Of a stretch of DNA of 64,000 nt, positions 1-13,000 are shown piece by piece. Numbering within the stretch: position 1 is the first letter of the stretch; every line of letters begins with the position of its first letter. The notes beneath the pieces were generated by a model. It was not told the origin of the DNA. It worked only from the letters and a program-made list of their open reading frames with translations, and did no database searches. Source of the stretch: Cymodocea nodosa (Eukaryota; Streptophyta; Magnoliopsida; Alismatales; Cymodoceaceae); assembly GCA_036874045.1 (NCBI GenBank), contig JAZBRI010000004.1, forward strand, positions 4,402,001 to 4,466,000, read 5' to 3'. Position numbers and translations under genes: made by a program.

Positions 1-42
1 CTTTCCCAGCCTGAGATACCTGTATTATAGTTGCAGTTGCAG

Positions 43-141
43 GAGCCTGACGTTAACGAGCTCATTACCTTGGAAGCTCCATTTACAAGAAAGAGTTCAG
101 GCACGTGTACATCTATTAGACCAGGTGGATCTCAGCTTTGA
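43..141 (+). CDS. Possible terminal exon of an unidentified gene (partial)
   Basis: A short open frame follows two closely spaced acceptor-like sites (AG at 29-30 and at 41-42) and ends in TGA at 139-141. It would encode about 32 residues beginning EPDVNELITLEAPF and ending SIRPGGSQL. An in-frame stop at 28-30 means that, if it is coding, the exon must begin after position 30. The peptide looks protein-like, but I do not recognise the family and the rest of the gene lies outside the window. It could equally be 3' UTR or chance. Confidence 0.3.
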   Translation, partial: EPDVNELITLEAPFTRKSSGTCTSIRPGGSQL

Positions 142-2886
142 TGCGGTAATATCTAACGGGAAAAGTGCATGCGAAGCTTAGATGTGGATCATATCCATCT
201 TCATTGTTCTCGTCAGCCTCTAGGTATGTTGTAGATATGAACAGGCGATATATCCTATTCTTTTATTATGGCATGTCATTGATATTTTTGTGCATCAAGT
301 GAAAGGGAACGGCTTCTAGGGTCTGGTCAGTGGGCAGCCCACTACTTTTTGTCACATGGTACTCGCCCACGTATCCCCTTTTGGCATGATGGTGTACGTG
401 TAATAACAATTGTGAGAAGTTCTAGAAATATTAAATTCGATGTATAAATATATCTATGTTTGCGTTCAATTGTTAACATTATTGTTTTGTTAGTTGACTA
501 TAGTTCAATTATGATACTTCATTGTCCTAGGAAAAGTTGGGGCACTTGCCTAATAAGAAAAGTTGGGATCGTTGTCCTAAGCTGATGGGGATTATTAGCC
601 TAACCGATGAATTGGGATCATTTTCTATCACATGCCAGAAGTTTTTTTCGACATTTCCTTTCGTTTGTGAATACAGCGACAAGTTATTCATGCACGATTG
701 GCCGAGACCCAAGACCTTTCCGGTAAAACAGACTTTTGAAATTGAATAGAAATAGAACCACTTAAGATTTGTATCTAAGGGGAGTATAGACGGTAACGAA
801 CTTAAGATATTTTTATACTTTAAGGCCCTGTTTGGATGAATCGAAGTTTTCAAATCATAGTTTTTGAATTGGAGGCTTTTCGTTTTCTTCTTTCCGGGAA
901 GAACCTATAATTTTAAAGATGTTTGGAAAAAACTTGATTTTTTCACGAAAATTATATTTTCTACCAGTGTCTGGATCCATGAGGAAAGGATGGGAAGAAC
1001 GAGAAGAAGAAGACTACAAATGTGGTTTCGGTTGAAAAGGAAGAGAGATCTCATCTCTTTTCGGCAAATAAAACTAATCTCTTCGCACCAGCTGACCTGG
1101 TCGGGAACGAGAGCGACCATTCAATGGACAATTGGAACGATCTTTTCTCCGAGAAAAATGATTGGGATGATCGAAAGCTGACACTTAAAGAAAAACACTC
1201 CCCTAGCTTCTCGATTGAATTATGGATGAAACTGCCTGAATATTATCATTTCCTCTGGTTCGATAGTAATCACATTTTATATGATAAGAATACCGCTAGC
1301 TCTTTCTCCCAAAGTAATTTGAAATGCAAACAGATAACTCAAAAATTAAAGAAAACTCAGCGCACTGGTGCTACGTTTCGTGCTTGATGGGCGGAGGGGT
1401 GTTGTTGTACGACAGCATGGACGTTGTCCCCGTCGTATCGCCGTCCGCCTCATTTTAAACTAAACCCTATATTTCCTCGGTGGGCATCATACCACTCCCT
1501 CTTGGATCCTCCTCTGGAGATGAACCGCTGGCAGCGACGGCGGAGTCCATCGGCCCAAGCTTGTTGGTGTACGCTATTAAGTTGTCTTCTTCCTGCACCT
1601 CGACGTGAATGAATTATGTTGGATTCCTCGTTTCTCTTGTGAAGGGATGAAAATTCTCACAGGTTTAAATAAATAATGGAGTCGAAGTTGTTTCACGTCA
1701 CGTGGCATGGCATGATTACATGCTTACCCTTTTTTTTATTCAATAACCCATAATTTAACAATTGCGTTACAACATACAACATTGAAATCACAGAATTGAA
1801 TCTTGTGATGTGATGGAACACAAATTAAGGAAATGTTTTTCCTCTAGTGAAATGAGTGAACACTTCTAAAGAGGTAAACCGCCTAACTATTTAGAACGAG
1901 CTATGGCGCTCGATCAGATATTTACTTGTAACAAATCGTCATTAACTGATGAACAATGATTCTGGAACATCAAGAATGATATGTAGTCTTCTCACAGAAC
2001 AACAGTTAATAAAGATTGCAAAAAATTGATTAGATTGTAAACATCATGATTTAAACCTTAAAATAGAGAATATGTCGTGGACGACCGTCGTCAGGAGTTT
2101 ATACCCCTGAAGATCCACCTGAACCGTGTGTCGTCAACCGTCGAGGATTAGAGCGGGAACGCGAAGGACGTCCAGTGAACGACATCATCAGTGTGTAGTG
2201 ATTTTGATGGTAACGACAAATTAATCATCATTTGCCAAAAAAGACAAATTAATCATCTATCTATAAGTCTCGTATCCCAAACACATCTGGAATTTGCTTG
2301 GTTACTTTTTCTGAAGGTATTCTAACGAAGCACACACAAGAGGGATAGAACATTGAGTCGTCGTCGACCTGACGCGTTGTGCCCTCTTCAGGAAGCAAAC
2401 CCACGTCCTAACCTGTAGACGTGCAAATCATCGTCACGGTACATTCATCTTTTGCAACGCAGGAAAGACGATATTGAAATTTTGGTTTTCGTTTGTTAGA
2501 ATCCTCGTCGGTAGTTTATGTTGCGTTTAAGCTATAAAATAAAATGAGTAAATCAAAGGCCTCGAGATGGGATATGGCTGGATTCCTTGGCTTAGGATTA
2601 GATCACCATCAGAAATATTAATCTAAAGATGCAATTTATCATGATTCACCGCTTGTTTAGCCAGTAGAAATTAAACATTAGAAGAATGATCGTCACACAA
2701 AAAAATCCTGAACATTAATGAATTAATAAGATTCTGACACAACAATAAATAATTCCATCATACAACAACTAAGGATATTGATTGAAGAATCACTTTCTCA
2801 TAAGAATGGCTGCAATTATCATTCCAAGCCTCTAGAGGACTTATTTACCCTGGCCGAGGCCCATCATGCTGACAAATAATCACCTC
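142..2886. other. Gene-poor spacer with one unexplained open frame
   Basis: I see no recognisable gene here. Position 822 onward begins with GGCCCTGTTTGGA, a motif common near the ends of plant MITEs, but no matching second end was found. Overlapping frames at 864-1181 and 1022-1387 are discussed separately. The remainder, including a more GC-rich patch around 2070-2210, shows no coding pattern or RNA gene that I can support. Confidence 0.5.
1022..1387 (+). other. Unidentified open frame, 121 codons, doubtful
   Basis: This frame opens with ATG at 1022 only if an overlapping start is allowed, and runs to TGA at 1385-1387. Its product would have a fairly protein-like composition, with runs such as FAPADLVGNESD and MDNWNDLFSEKNDWDD, plus many charged and aromatic residues. 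A second frame (864-1181) overlaps it. No domain is recognisable and no splice partner was found on either side. It may be a decayed gene or transposon fragment, or chance. Confidence 0.2.
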
Positions 2887-4489
2887 TTAGATTAGAAGCT
2901 TCTCGATGGCATCCTGCAATCCACAGACATTAATCATTTTGCAGGTGAGGTGTATAGATCTCGTACAGTAAAAAGTAAATCATACGCACCTTGAGACCCT
3001 GTATTTGTTGCTTCAATTGGCTACCCTCATTGCTTGTCACAGAACAAGCAATCACAGGCCTTGTGACTCCACAGGCTCGACCAAGAGCTTGCTTGGACGG
3101 AACAAAAACATAAGGCACATTCTGACAATATAGCTACCTGTTAGTATCTTTTGGTTTAGATGAGATAACTAGCTTCTAAAATGTCCAAAGGGGGGGATGC
3201 TCAATAGACAATTAAATAAAATAGTGAACACAACCAAAAAAAAGGAAAATTTTATGGTACCCTTGTTTGCCTCACAAAGAAATAACTACCACTTAGTTAG
3301 AAGTGTGCAATTTTAGTTTTAAATCCAATCGACCATATTTTTAGATGGAAGATTAAGATTTAAAAACCATAGTACCCATCAAAATCTTTGTTATTTTTGT
3401 GAGTATATATAGACGACATCCTCAAAAATATAGAATAATTTTACGCACTTCAACTCTTAAAAATAGCCAGTACTTCAACATGCCAGCTCACAGAAATATA
3501 TATTCACCAATAATGACATGTAAGCGCCCATAAGAATCACAAAAAATCATTTAAGCATAACATCTTGTTCTTTTATCAAATTATGGGAAGGAAGACAAAT
3601 AAATTAATAAATTTATATCTAGCAGGAGAAAAGAAAAGAAAAGTGTATTTTAAAGTTACTCCCCACAGGCTCTGACGATTTTGCAGCCAAACAATCAAGC
3701 ACCAAGGTCGTAATGCTAAACAAAGATGGTGAAAGAGTAATTATCCCAACTAATCTGTAAAGGCACATGTGATTCTCCTAGTCATAACATACAGGCTCAT
3801 CTTGCAAACACACACATTGGGTTGTAATAAAAGGCTGCAATGGCTTCATTGCATATACAAAAAAATTAGCTTTCTTCAATCTTTAGCATATGAAAACTGA
3901 GGAAAAAAACACCCGCGTGATAGTTAAAGGCGCATGATTCCAAATGGCCAGCATAGTATTGCTGATAAATTACACGATACCTTGTCTTCAGCGAGCAAAG
4001 GAAGGTGTAGAAGGATTTCAAGTGGCTCTGTATCGGCCGCCATGACAACAAACTCAGAAATTCCCCTGTTCAGAGTCTTCGTAGCTGTCAGTAGAAGACG
4101 GAGCACACCCAAAAAAGTAATCATATCAATACCCGAAGAAACTCTCGAAAACCCCAGGCAACACAATAATCGCTTTAACTTGTTTATAGTACATTAAAAA
4201 AAAAAAAAACTTTGTTCGTGCCTTTCTCAGGGGAAAAAAAGCATCCAACTTGAGCAAAAGAAAGAAATTTACCTTCGTTGGCTCCCTTCTTGAGCTGCTT
4301 GTAGTTAGCGGCCTGTTGAATGAGGTCCAGAATGGTAATGGTGAGCTGAGCATCGGCCAAAGGGTATGCCTTGGGGTTCACCTGTTGCGTGGCCTGCAAC
4401 AAACAACAACATGATTATTAGATAGTAGAGAGATGGAAAGAGAAGGTTGTCGACAGCATTTGGAGAGAAAAGGAAGAGAATCAAACCAT
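2887..4489 (-). CDS. SNU13: SNU13/NHP2L1 (15.5K) L7Ae-family RNA-binding protein
   Basis: Core protein that binds kink-turn RNA in box C/D snoRNPs, including U3, and in U4 snRNA of the tri-snRNP; it acts in the nucleolus and nucleoplasm. Five coding exons on the minus strand: 4489-4487, 4393-4273, 4084-3981, 3121-2990 and 2913-2887. All junctions are GT-AG and the total is 387 nt, giving 128 aa, the usual family length. Diagnostic blocks in order are [80 protein letters not shown] and a C-terminal DAIEKLLI. The L7Ae RNA-binding signature around GANEATK is intact. Exon 1 contributes only the ATG, and the 93-bp intron 1 begins directly after it. The neighbour downstream in its own direction is the window edge; upstream is an AT-rich spacer. 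Confidence 0.95.
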
Positions 4490-5290
4490 TTTTAATCGGC
4501 AGCGCAGGGACGACGCAAAAAACCCTAGCAAAATGAATACCAATAACGTGGGGTTTTATCGGAGGCTGGTGACTGTGCCCTAGTTTTTCGAGGGAGAAGT
4601 ATACGTTAGGCCTTTAGACTCCGTAAACCCGAATGAGATAAATGGATCGTGCTCCGGCTCCCTCTAATATAATAAGTTTTTTTCGGGTGATAAAGAAGGT
4701 AATTTATAATTCAGATTCCTGTGCCTGTTATTAAATATTTTTATTTTTTTCTCTCTTCTATGTTTTTTCGTTACTTTCAATCTTTGTCTCTCTCGTATTT
4801 CCCGTCGATATGTGATAATGCGACACCAACGATAATAAAATCCATTCGAAATATACGTAGATATATAAATGTTTTCTTGCCGATATGATTCTACAAAATA
4901 CAAAAACGAACGATACAATACACGTAAGCATCCAGTAATTAAAATAATTTCTTAATCTTCGTAAAGACGAGAACTGATTTTTATCCACATTTGCGTTTAA
5001 ATTTACTAAATGAGCACACTTTTTGATAAAAACAACTTTTCCTCAACAGTTCTGAGATAAGCGATTATCTCCAATTCCAAAATACTTGTTGAACATTTAT
5101 ATAAAATTTTCATAGATATTACAATATCCAAAGAGTTCTTAAATTTGTATAAATCTTCCACTTTTTAAATTATACTAGATTTATCAACACTTCTTTGTCA
5201 ACTTAAGTTTAGACAAGAACACTATCATTGTTTTTTTATTTGTTCAATGATAAGCTAGATTATTAAAGACCTCTACTATGAAAATTACAG
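4490..5290. other. Upstream region of SNU13, AT-rich spacer
   Basis: The first roughly 130 bases hold the presumed 5' leader and promoter of the minus-strand SNU13 gene, including a more GC-rich stretch at about 4495-4600 typical of a plant leader. Beyond about 4650 the sequence is AT-rich and open frames are short. I see no gene. Confidence 0.5.
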
Positions 5291-5870
5291 AAGATGTAAG
5301 TACAAAAAGAGTTTAGAAGTTCAAAACGGTCCTTACAGTAAAAAAAAATACATAAATTAAGCATTTCTTCCTTGTTCTACAATATCAATCTATCTTTTTG
5401 GAATATGATGAGTACTATTTTCATCTTTATTTTCCTCTAAATATTTGCAGCTTGCTGGTCTCATTTAGATTGTACCTTTTTAATAAACTCATTTGGAGCA
5501 CCGCCAGTTAAGTTTTCTATTCAAAAATAGGTCAAATGAAGGATATGAAAGGAAATTGAAGTGATATTCACCACACTATGACCAAAAGTGACATTATTTC
5601 TATTGATCCAAAGAATCCAAAAAAAAGCAATAATAAAGGAATACCAAATAAACTTGGAGATGGAAAATTTTAATTTGATAGCAGGAGAGAAGATGTAAAA
5701 TAAAAATCTTTTCTAAATAAATTTATTTTATTTTGTATCAAGAAAAACCAAATTTCAGTTAAAACAAAACAATCTCTAAAGATATTATAAACATTATCGA
5801 TTCCTATGTTACATAATGAACAAGAAGAATTATTAAGTCCAGCTTTTTTAGAGAAATTCTTTGGTGAAAA
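5290..5870 (-). mobile_element. LINE (non-LTR retrotransposon) 3' ORF2 remnant: zf-RVT and RNase H start
   Basis: Read on the minus strand, about 5850 down to 5680 translates to a zinc-binding reverse-transcriptase tail: CSLCNIGIDNVYNIFRDC, followed by LTEIWFFLIQ. This has the C-x2-C...H/Y-x-IF-x2-C spacing of plant LINE zf-RVT domains. After a frameshift it continues with a segment like FWILWINRNNVTFGHS, also typical of LINEs. Near 5500 a KLN...GAP pattern resembles the start of the LINE RNase H domain. Frameshifts and stops show that it is dead. Ends cannot be fixed by eye. It lies in the spacer between SNU13 and FAP2. Confidence 0.6.
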
Positions 5871-6074
5871 GTTTATTATTTAACACAATTCAAGTAATAA
5901 ATTTTAAGACTGAAATGCAGCCCTCCTTCAACTACGATATTATATATCTAGATTTAATTGTAAAGGTTTCTTTAGAGTTTAAACTTCAAAATGGAAAATT
6001 AATGTTTTGGTTAAGACTAATTGAATTTATGATAAACAACACTATCATTGTTAAAAATAAAATGATTCTAATGG

Positions 6075-6488
6075 ATTTCATCCATGGAACTCTAATTTTC
6101 TCTACCAACTGCAGCTGATCAATTCTCTATTTTATTATTGTAATCAAAATATCAAAAGAATATGTGACATCCTTCAAATATTCAATTGTTAGATTTTAAC
6201 TTAGAAATATGAATGTATCTTTCAATCAAAAGGGAGGTGCGCTTGAAAGTGGCCTTTCTAAATTACACTAGACTTATCAACGCAAAGAATAGAGTTCCAT
6301 AAAAGCAATACCATTGTTTAAAAAAAAAGGATTACGGGGGATTTGATCCATGGATTTGTAACTTTCTCTTCTGACTGTAGCTGATGAATTCTTTATTTTA
6401 TTATTATAATCAAAACCGATATGAATGCCATCAAAAGAATGTGGCATCCGACAAATATTTAATTGTTAGATTTTAACTTACAAAGATG
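6075..6488. repeat. Two-copy imperfect direct repeat of about 140 bp
   Basis: Copy A (about 6075-6212) and copy B (about 6340-6488) share the ordered blocks 'atcCATGGA', 'CTGyAGCTGATsAATTCT', 'TTTATTTTATTATT', 'ATCAAAAGAATrTG' and 'AATTGTTAGATTTTAACTTA'. The sequence between the copies also resembles stretches near 5180-5240 (a 'CACTATCATTGTTTTT' block), so the array may be an old duplicated transposon tail. No coding potential is seen. Confidence 0.65.
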
Positions 6489-7024
6489 GATAAACAAAGG
6501 AAAGCATACGTTGAGCAACATTCATTTACACAATGCTGATAAGAAAGAAAATAAACACAAAATTTCACTTTCAAGCCGGGGCCGTTTTGGAGCCGAGGAA
6601 GCATACACAATGCTGATCTCTCGTGGGAAAGCATCATAGTTCAAGCAGTTCACAACGAGACCAAGCTGTTTGCTTAAGTCAAATAAATTGAAGCAATCAA
6701 TCATTTCATAAACACATCATTTGTAGCCTGAATGAGAATCCAGGGACGATAATCATTAACAATATTATATATACATTCTAACTTCCCCACCCGCAAAAAA
6801 TGTGAATCTCAGGTTCTGTATTTATGTTAACTTAAACCTCTAAGCCTTGAACAAGTGCAAATATAAAATGATATTTTACATCTTAAAATCCCTTCGGAGC
6901 ACCTCCATGAATAGCAGGTATCCGATCACATCCTCATACCAAGTAAAATTAACTGATGGCAAGTATATGACCAGTGGTAGACATTGCAAACTTGAAGTGA
7001 AGTGAGAGTCCATGTCGTTTAGAC

Positions 7025-10000
7025 TCAACATCTTCTGATTAGGCCGCCAACGTTTTGTACCATCTCCTGCTTTGTTTGTGGTGAGACAGGAATCTCGCCG
7101 ATATACATATCGAAGAAAGCTCCTGCGTTCACACGATGGATGAAATAAGCAATCCGGCATGATGTGCAACTGGTTTGGTACGTAAAAGCCAGATCATTGA
7201 ATTGTTACATCACTCAAAAAAACCCAACCTCAGTTGATTCACATAAATTCCAAAAGGTAGAATTTTTTTAGAGTAACATTCTAAAACAAGTGAATAGGTT
7301 CAAATTTTCAAAGGTTTCACTTTCCCACGGACATTAATCAGAGAAAAGAATTTTCTTAGTCTCTAACTATAGACAAGAAGAAAAGACCAAAGAGAAAAAC
7401 TGATATACTCAAGAGGTGTACCGAGAACCATGAGCAAAAAATAAAGAAAATATCCGCGCAATTTTGATCAAACACTTTGTTATTAAATTTGGGGGCTCCC
7501 CTTGGGCTATAAAATATTGACTCCAAATAAAAATGCACGGTTGCAGTGGAATTGATGTGCGTGACTTGTATAGAAAAAAAAAAAAACTATAAAGAAAAAG
7601 TAGTCTGCTTCACAATCATCCATATGACTGAATTACAATAACTTGCTAAAGAACAGCATCAACTTACTGCACAGATCCTTGCTATGTACTGCGCCAATAT
7701 GTCTTCCACCAACTGTATCAATCAAACGAAATTAAATGTCTGTGAAAATGATAGGAGTGATATCAGCAGAGAATGAATCATTAGTCATACTCACTTTCTG
7801 TTATTAACTGACCATCAGCAGTCCTACGAAAGTCAATTGTTGTACCCTGTAATCATGATTCAGATTAATCATCCAGTCTCAGAAAAGAAGCACAGTCTGC
7901 AACAACGAAATAAAACTTTACCACATGTAAAGGAATATCACGGCTGAAATAAGAACCAAATGCACTCAAGCAGTGATAATCAGGGTCAGGATTCATCTTG
8001 TCAAGCAGAGAAATAAATGTTACTTAAGGTCTTAATAGAATCAATAGAAAGTTATTCACATGGTTATAATGACTATGAGACATACCTTTTCCAACCTGGC
8101 ACGAAGAGATTTCTCAAAAGCCCTATCAAGATTGGTTAAAATAAAAATGGTAAATGCGAGAGATTCAGGCTGATCTAACTTGACTGTAGTATGTCTAGAT
8201 TACTTGTAAATGTATGTTAGGCTGATGTAACTTGACTGTAGTATGTCTAGATTACTTGTAAATGTATGTTATTTTTCTTAGTACAAGTAAACCAAATGAG
8301 ACAAGTAATGATAATTGTCAACCATAGACTGCAAACTACCGTCTAGATTTTTTACATGCCTCGGCTTATTTTATTATTGTAGAAACGTGACATATCCAAC
8401 TCAAAAATAATTTATTATAGAAGGAGAGGTCTACTATTTCATATATCTTTAAGTCCTATCTCACTTTTCCAATGTAAGATTATTCTAACATTCACTTCCA
8501 CTTGTGGTCTTTTTAAGGATATCCCTATATTTCAATTGGGTGGATGGATGAGAACTTGACCTAAAAGACTATATTAACTTTTGGTACCATACAGAAATAT
8601 GTGACATCTAACTCAAAACACACACATATATACGTTTAAGTTCTATCTTATTTTCCCAGTGTGAAAATATTTTAATAGTTCTAATTGGATCCTTGTCGGA
8701 TCTAACATCAAATCTAGAAAGGATCCATTTCTTTTAAGATAAAAGCCTAATGTTTTTAATGAATTTAGGTGTTAAGTTATATCTATAATTAATATTATGT
8801 TGTTAATAACTACATTTTATTGTGATCTTATTATTTTATATATTTTTTAATGATAATGTTCATGAACCAACCTCACATAGTAGGATTATGGTTTAGATTG
8901 TTATTGCTATTGCATACTTAAGGTTCATGAAGATAAGAATACATACATCTATGCATAAATTGTATTTCATAATGAATAGCATAAGTAATAAAATGTTGAA
9001 AATAATTTTTATCATTAAATGGCACCTAGGCGACAAGCAACTAATGCATCCAAGCATAATGGTAGGGTATGGAAATGATAAAGTTGCTCGATTGTAGCAT
9101 TGAGGTTTGAATTCCATGAAAAAGTCACTTCATTTAAACATTAAACGTGATTGCAAATTTACAAATTTAGTATCAAGAATATAAATGTCGTGTTCTACAT
9201 TTTTTTTGAATTTGAAAATGTTTTTATTTTAGTGAAAACACCTATGTATCAAGTAATCTCAAATTCTCAATTTTCAAGTTCTAATTACATGTTTCAATTC
9301 ATTATTGCGTTGATAGAGTAAACAAACAAATTTTGTTCATTTTTTCTTCAACTATGGATCTATGATATTTATGCAAGTAGAATGTCACATTTGGCAGTGT
9401 GTTCCCATCAATGTACGCTTTCTGTTACATTCACTCATGTCCCCACTTGAAATAGAGTTTTTATAGCACCAAATTTTGCATGCAAAGCTATATTCAATAG
9501 TTATCCATCCAAGTTAAGTGGATAAAAAAAACTATCCAAGTGTATTGAAACTTTGATTGCTTCCCTTGAAAGGATTGTGGAATGAAGTCGTTGATTATAA
9601 TGAATTATTGATTTTTTATGATCAATGGAGTAGAAAAAGGGCATAAGGTCGAGCAATCAAACTACAAACCTTAAATCTAAAAAAATTATGTATCACGAAC
9701 ACAAATGAAAGGAACTAATTATAGGCAAAAGAACAGTAAGACCAGGATTTCATTTATCACACATATCACCTTCAACCTGAAACAAAAGAGTGACAAAGCA
9801 TATGAGCACAATGCAGAACTTACTCCTTAACAGAACTAATTTTGATCCCGTTGCAGCCAACCACCAATCTAAGAGTCATATGGATATCCTCCCTGTATTA
9901 CAGAAAGGCCTGTAATCAAAAACTTTGAAAGCAAAACACTATGGATGGCTGTGTAAAAGATCAAGGAAAAGAAAGACCTATCAAGGGATAATCCAGGAAA

Positions 10001-13000
10001 CAAAGAATACATTCACAATAGGGGATTACAAACAGGAAAGGAAAACCAATAAAACCAAAGAAAAAAGGAACGAAAGAAAAATCCAAAGTGATAACGAACA
10101 AAAGAAGAAAAAAAACACCCACAAAAAAACATTGAATGAAGAAAGCAAACACACATCAATTCAATGTATTCAACCTAATTGTCGAGGAAAAGAACATACA
10201 AAGCTCATTTAGGTAGCTCAAATGACCACAGTCATCATTCTTTTCTTACATATTTACAATACAAAATAAATCATGGATCACACCAACTTTTGAACAATGA
10301 ACAGTTGAGATAATGAATAATTTGGAGATGCCTGTTTGATACTATGGTCTGTATTGTTTGGTTATTGCTGTAAAATTTTCTAAACAGATTTTTAAAGAAA
10401 GAAAAGTTACATATGCTACACAATAAATCTAGGCTAAAAAACTTTTATTATTAACAGAGAGCATGCACTTTGTTGTAACACTGTGGATGGACTTCCCTAG
10501 TGATATATTGATGTGCCCCTGGATTCGTTTATTTAGTTGTTGATAATAAAATAGTGATATGTTGTAGCTTTCATGAGATAAAAGTGGATGACTTCAAAAA
10601 AAAAACAACCGTGAGTAGACTTTTGCAGACATTTACCAACTCATTAACCAAACGTTCCTATAGTTATTATGTGCAATTTATTTGTTTGAAGTCTGAACCT
10701 AACAATAAATTAGCAACATTCAAGGTGTATCCATTCAGATTAGTATGGCCTAAGTATCAAATTTCTCAACAAGCATACAAATACTAATGCCTAAAAGTTT
10801 TTGAATACATGGCAATCAGAATCTACTAGGAAGTAAGATCAGATTGCAGGAGCAGTGTACTTTCCAGTACAAAGCATGTGAAAGGCTGGGACTCTGGGTT
10901 TTTCCATAGTTTCTCCAGAGACATCACACCAATGTTTTTACCCTAAGAACCAATCTCTCCACTTGCAGAGGTGAGGATATCTACAATTGGACCGTTCACA
11001 TACTCAACACAAATGGGAGACACATACTAGGCTTACCAATTTTTGCTTTTCTCATTTGTTGAAATTTGACTATAAATTGTACTTCAGAAGTTCAAAACTT
11101 GGATGATGCTTATTTTTTCTGATAGGAGTCTACATGCCATTCATAGAAATGAAGAGCAGGAGAATATCACGTTGCCAAAGATCAACACTATATTAATCAG
11201 TCCTGAGGCATCTTTCCAAACAGATTAATCCTGAGGTCACAAAAGAAAAGCCAAAAGGGGGCTGCTAACAATCCTTTAACAGGCAATAAGTTCCAGACTT
11301 CTAAAGAAACCAAAAGAAGAATAACAATAACTTCCTACATTTCATGTTATGACAGTTGAACTATGTTAAGGAGGAGATGACAATATTACTTGACAAGGAG
11401 TACAACCTACTGTAGAGTATAGATAGGAGAGTAAAAGCATGGCGCACAGGGAATCAGCGTACTTGGCCTATAAGTAATCCAATAAACAAAAAACACAAAG
11501 AACAATATAAAAATCAATCATCTATAAGGGTAATATGGTTGACATGCAACGTACCATTTTTCAATCAGAAAATTCTTTGGCTGATATCTTACTTAAAAGA
11601 TGGTTTTGGAGAGAGAGAAAATTATGTTTTTTATTGACCTAAGAATTTCAAGTACTTGTACATATATATTTTTTACTTTTTTATGTTTACTCCTTGTATT
11701 TCTCTGTCTTAGACTTCGTTTCCTAGATTAGACAGCTGGTCTAATCTTGGATAATTCTTAATAACTTGGGATCCGTCCCACATTACCCTCTTCAAAAACA
11801 AGTTCATGCACCTCTCAATGTTAAACATGAATTTCATACCAACAAGAAAATAAACATGTTAAAACTAACAAAAACCCAATATTTCACTGAAGGATACCCT
11901 ACAATTACTTAGGTGAAATGATTTCATCAATTTTCCCTTCATAGTTCTCTTTTCTCAAAACATTTAGGTATAGGAGTATTTTCAGGGTACAATTATTAAG
12001 AATTTTAGAGAGGAAAAAAAGTGGAAGCCTCAAGCAATTGTTAGCACAAAACTGTTTTTCACAAACAGTAATGTACTTCAATAGTAATGTGCAGGCAATG
12101 TGAAGGAAAGAAAAAAGTAACACACCGTAGAAGATCCTCAAAAAAGTCAGACCGATCCTTTAGCTCATTTATGGGAACAGAGGCATATTTAGGACCCAGT
12201 TTTTCACAAACAGAATCAGGGTGAACATCTACAAAGAAAAGATAACATATCATTAACAAGGATGAAAAAAATATTTAAAGATTTGATATTTGACTAGTAT
12301 CACATGATAATTCAGATTAAAACTACAATAAATATGCCAACAGTGTGGGAATAAAGAGCAATGCTCGCACAGAATCATATATGTTTATGTTATTAAACCA
12401 AGTAGCTACCATATTACTCACACAAGCCAAATGCATATAGCTTTATAGACTTCATTTTCACTATTCGCATGATTCTAGAACCAGTTCCAACAAGTACCTG
12501 GAAAAAAGGAATTAAATATAACTTATTTACTTTGACAAGATAAAAGATGCTTGAACAGTAACAGAGGAAAGAAAAACCACAAAATAGAACTAAAACTTAT
12601 CATTAGAATATTTTCATCAAAGAGAGTAATATACATTAAATACATTATCAATGTGATAGTTGAATTTTTGTCATCTCATGAACATAATCAATCCTTATGT
12701 ATGGTCTTTTCAATGTAATTTGATGCAAAGATGTGCTATGTCTTACAACATTTTCAAACCTGTTTGGCCCGTATATAGCACAAATTAGGAATTTCACATA
12801 TATAGCACTCAATAGTTATTCCCAATCCATGCACATTGATAATTTCGGAGAGAATATGATGCTAGAGTTTGTATATCAGGAAGAAAAAAAAAAAACAGAG
12901 AACATTTAGATCGTCTTAGTTTGAAAATCAAATTGTCTAGAATAACCTGAATCCATGTGACCTTTACTGGTCTAAGATTATTTAAGAGAATGGAAAAAAA

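Noticed and set aside
11557-11790. Possible copia RNase H end (LADILLKR) and LTR
   Set aside because: Only about 13 residues look right. There is no purine tract, LTR pair or target duplication, so it is mentioned only inside the intron entry.
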